A model generated the notes under the pieces. The model saw only the letters and a program-made list of their open reading frames with translations. It searched no databases and was not told the DNA's origin. The translations under genes were made by a program, and so were the position numbers. From positions 1 through 15,543 of the forward strand of contig NZ_DASZGI010000049.1 of assembly GCF_035938995.1 (NCBI RefSeq): a stretch of 15,543 bases of DNA, read 5' to 3'. Positions 14,087 through 15,543 of this stretch are shown here, piece by piece (positions within the stretch are counted from its first letter, which is position 1; the number at the start of each line of letters is the position of its first letter). The stretch comes from DASZGI01 sp035938995. GTDB taxonomy: Bacteria; Actinomycetota; Actinomycetes; Streptomycetales; Catenulisporaceae.

Positions 14087-14116
14087 ACCTCAGGCCGCAT
14101 ATTTGCGACCTGAGGT
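14087..14116. terminator. Second hairpin between tRNA-Arg and the glucanase gene
   Basis: ACCTCAGG (14087-14094) pairs with CCTGAGGT (14109-14116), and an inner CGCA/TGCG (14096-14099 and 14104-14107) extends the stem to 12 bp with one mismatch. Lying between two converging genes, it may terminate in both directions. Confidence 0.6.
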
Positions 14117-14165
14117 TGACCTTATGGCAGCGGGCACGCCGCGCGGCCCGGCCTACTGTACCCGG

Positions 14166-14225
14166 CGTCCGTGCACAAGCGGCGTCCTGCGTGAATACAT
14201 GATGCCGCCTGGTCTTGTGCGGACG
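14166..14225 (-). terminator. Long hairpin downstream of the GH64 gene
   Basis: CGTCCG (14166-14171) and CACAAG (14174-14179) pair with CGGACG (14220-14225) and CTTGTG (14214-14219), with a 2-nt bulge. An inner CGGC/GCCG can pair within the loop. It starts 24 nt after the glucanase stop codon (14250-14252) in the minus direction, the expected place for a terminator. Confidence 0.5.
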
Positions 14226-14249
14226 ACGTTTTCGGTAGGGCGGGTCGAT

Positions 14250-15473
14250 CTAGCCGCCGTGTACCGGGCTGAGCGTGACGGTCAGCAGACTGGGATTCGG
14301 GCCGTGGACGAAGCCGGACTGGTCGGTGCCGCCGGTCGGCACCACGTCGTCGTAGGGGAAGGCGTAGCCGCGTCCGTCCTGGCTGGTGGCGTGGATGATC
14401 CGGGCGTAGTGGTTGGTCGGCGAGACCTTGTAGTAGTTCGCCGGGTTCTCCCTGTCAGGCTGATTCGCATCGGACAGCAGGGTGCTGCGGTTGAACGCGG
14501 CGCTGATCCGGGCGGTCAGCGCGCCCATCTCGGCGCCCGGGGCGCTGAACGGGCCCGTGCTACAGCTGAAGATGTCGGCGGCGGACGGCTGGGAGAACGA
14601 GCCGACACCGGGGAAGGTGAGCAGCCCGCCGCTGACGGTTCCGTTCACCACGCCCCATTGCGCCTGCGTGTCCACCGCCAGAGGCGTCGTCGAGTACTTC
14701 TGCCAGACCTGGCTGACGTACCCGCTGTAATAGCCCGAGAACAACGATGGGTTGCGCACGATCCCATTCGTGGGACTCAGGGCCCGCAGATTCCGTCCGC
14801 CTGAGGTCACGATGAGTTGTTTCCAGTCCTGGCCGTCTGCGGCGGACTGGGAGCTGAGCCGGGCGCAGACGGTGTCCAGGGCGCCGGCCGGAAGTCCGGC
14901 GACGGACTGGGTGCCCCCGGATGCGGTGGTCAGCTTCAACGCGACGGGGATAGAGAAGAAGTCGACCGCGCTGATGTTCGCGTACAGCTGGTCTTTGTTA
15001 TAGGTGAATTCGCAGAAATCCCAGAGTGTGTTGATGTTCGGGTCGGACGGATTCGTCACGGACGGCTCGACGAGCGCCGGGCCGGGGTTGACCAGGAACG
15101 TCAGCGGTGCGCCGATGGAGAACCAGATCCGGCCGCCGGCCAGGTGCGGAATGGTGATCCGGCGGGCGCCCGCGCCGGACGCGTTCAGCGGGATCGCACA
15201 GTTGGCGCCGAGCGGGCTGCCGGTGGACGACGGCGACGCAGGATAGTAAGGGGTCTGACCGTCCGCCTGAAGCAGGAACCAGGCGTTGCCGTTGTCGAGG
15301 GCCAGCCCGGTGACGTAGGCGTAGACGGTATTCGAGCCGGTGTTGTTCAGCAGATCGATGTTCAGCGTGGGGGCCGTCGCGGAGGCACGGGTCGCGGAGA
15401 CCACCGCGCCGATGGCCGTGGGGATCGCGAGGGTCGCCGCTCCAGCTCCCAGGAACTTCCTACGGGAGAGCAT
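14250..15473 (-). CDS. Secreted glycoside hydrolase family 64 beta-1,3-glucanase
   Basis: GH64 enzymes hydrolyse beta-1,3-glucan (laminarin, curdlan, fungal wall glucan), typically releasing laminaripentaose, by an inverting mechanism. The 407-aa precursor begins with SRRKFLG (3-9), a twin-arginine export motif, followed by a hydrophobic stretch and an Ala-rich cleavage region near residue 33. E155 in WDFCEFTY and D171 in ISAVDFFSIP are spaced 16 residues apart, the same spacing as the catalytic Glu154/Asp170 pair of the Streptomyces matensis enzyme. Other GH64-like segments are GRIWFSIG (114-121) and SGYVSQVWQKY. No extra carbohydrate-binding module is present. ATG at 15473 has AAGGAG (15481-15486) 7 nt upstream. 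It stands alone, with a LacI-type palindrome at its promoter, suggesting sugar-controlled expression. Confidence 0.93.
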   Translation of the reverse strand: MLSRRKFLGAGAATLAIPTAIGAVVSATRASATAPTLNIDLLNNTGSNTVYAYVTGLALDNGNAWFLLQADGQTPYYPASPSSTGSPLGANCAIPLNASGAGARRITIPHLAGGRIWFSIGAPLTFLVNPGPALVEPSVTNPSDPNINTLWDFCEFTYNKDQLYANISAVDFFSIPVALKLTTASGGTQSVAGLPAGALDTVCARLSSQSAADGQDWKQLIVTSGGRNLRALSPTNGIVRNPSLFSGYYSGYVSQVWQKYSTTPLAVDTQAQWGVVNGTVSGGLLTFPGVGSFSQPSAADIFSCSTGPFSAPGAEMGALTARISAAFNRSTLLSDANQPDRENPANYYKVSPTNHYARIIHATSQDGRGYAFPYDDVVPTGGTDQSGFVHGPNPSLLTVTLSPVHGG

Positions 15474-15512
15474 GCCGATGCTCCTTCGGTGCGAGTCCGG
15501 GGAGCGCCGTCC

Positions 15513-15528
15513 GGAAACGTTTACGTTT
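15513..15528. promoter_or_regulatory. LacI-type palindromic operator candidate upstream of GH64
   Basis: GGAAACGTTTACGTTT contains the palindrome AAACGTTT (15515-15522) with an overlapping ACGTTT (15523-15528). The CG-centred AAACGTTT core is typical of operators bound by LacI/GalR-family sugar repressors. It lies 40-55 bp upstream of the start codon and would overlap the transcription start if CATACT (15540-15535, minus strand) is the -10 box. Confidence 0.5.
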
Positions 15529-15534
15529 GCCGGG

Positions 15535-15540
15535 AGTATG
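15535..15540 (-). promoter_or_regulatory. Putative -10 box of the GH64 gene
   Basis: CATACT on the minus strand resembles TANNNT/TATAAT in four positions and lies about 60 nt upstream of the ATG. The -35 region falls outside the window. The predicted start near 15528 is within the palindromic operator candidate. Confidence 0.3.
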
Positions 15541-15543
15541 GGG

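Noticed and set aside
13982..14249. tRNA-Arg as an attachment site for an integrated element
   Set aside because: No direct repeat of the tRNA 3' end, integrase or other mobile gene is visible in the window.

Overview
The window is a very GC-rich stretch of an actinobacterial chromosome of the Streptomyces/Catenulispora type. Signs of this are the strongly GC-biased third codon positions, frequent GTG starts, a Rho factor with a long disordered insertion, a four-cysteine ribosomal protein L31, sigma-R-like promoters and a Tat-exported GH64 glucanase. Every recognisable protein gene lies on the minus strand. The only plus-strand gene I can support is a tRNA-Arg(CCG).

Read in the direction of transcription, from high to low coordinates: (1) a secreted family 64 beta-1,3-glucanase (14250-15473) with a LacI-type palindromic element upstream; (2) tRNA-Arg(CCG) on the plus strand (13982-14053); (3) a single-domain CheY-like response regulator (13470-13907), followed by a striking polypurine/polypyrimidine tract of about 130 bp; (4) a MarR-family regulator (12739-13230); (5) argS, apparently with a leaderless promoter and a perfect DnaA box just upstream; (6) lysA, hom, thrC, thrB, the aspartate-family amino acid genes, with thrC and thrB overlapping by 4 bp; (7) rho, with a 435-bp upstream region; (8) rpmE; (9) prfA and prmC, release factor 1 and the methyltransferase that modifies its GGQ glutamine; (10) a threonylcarbamoyl-AMP synthase (Sua5/TsaC) cut by the left edge.

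The genes fall into three jobs. argS and the nearby tRNA-Arg supply charged arginine tRNA. lysA converts meso-diaminopimelate to lysine, and hom-thrB-thrC take aspartate semialdehyde to threonine. rho, rpmE, prfA, prmC and tsaC serve transcription termination, ribosome structure, translation termination and tRNA t6A modification (threonine is a substrate of TsaC).

Most of the window is a conserved core block and I see no clearly new multi-gene system. The interesting signals are regulatory: sigma-R-like promoters of the form GGGGAAT-N18-GTT before rpmE and GGGGAAT-N19-GTT before rho, a possible pair of mutually exclusive hairpins in the rho leader, decapeptide repeats in the Rho insertion, the purine tract with G-quadruplex potential at the response-regulator 3' end, and -10 boxes that imply leaderless or nearly leaderless mRNAs for argS, the MarR gene and the response regulator.
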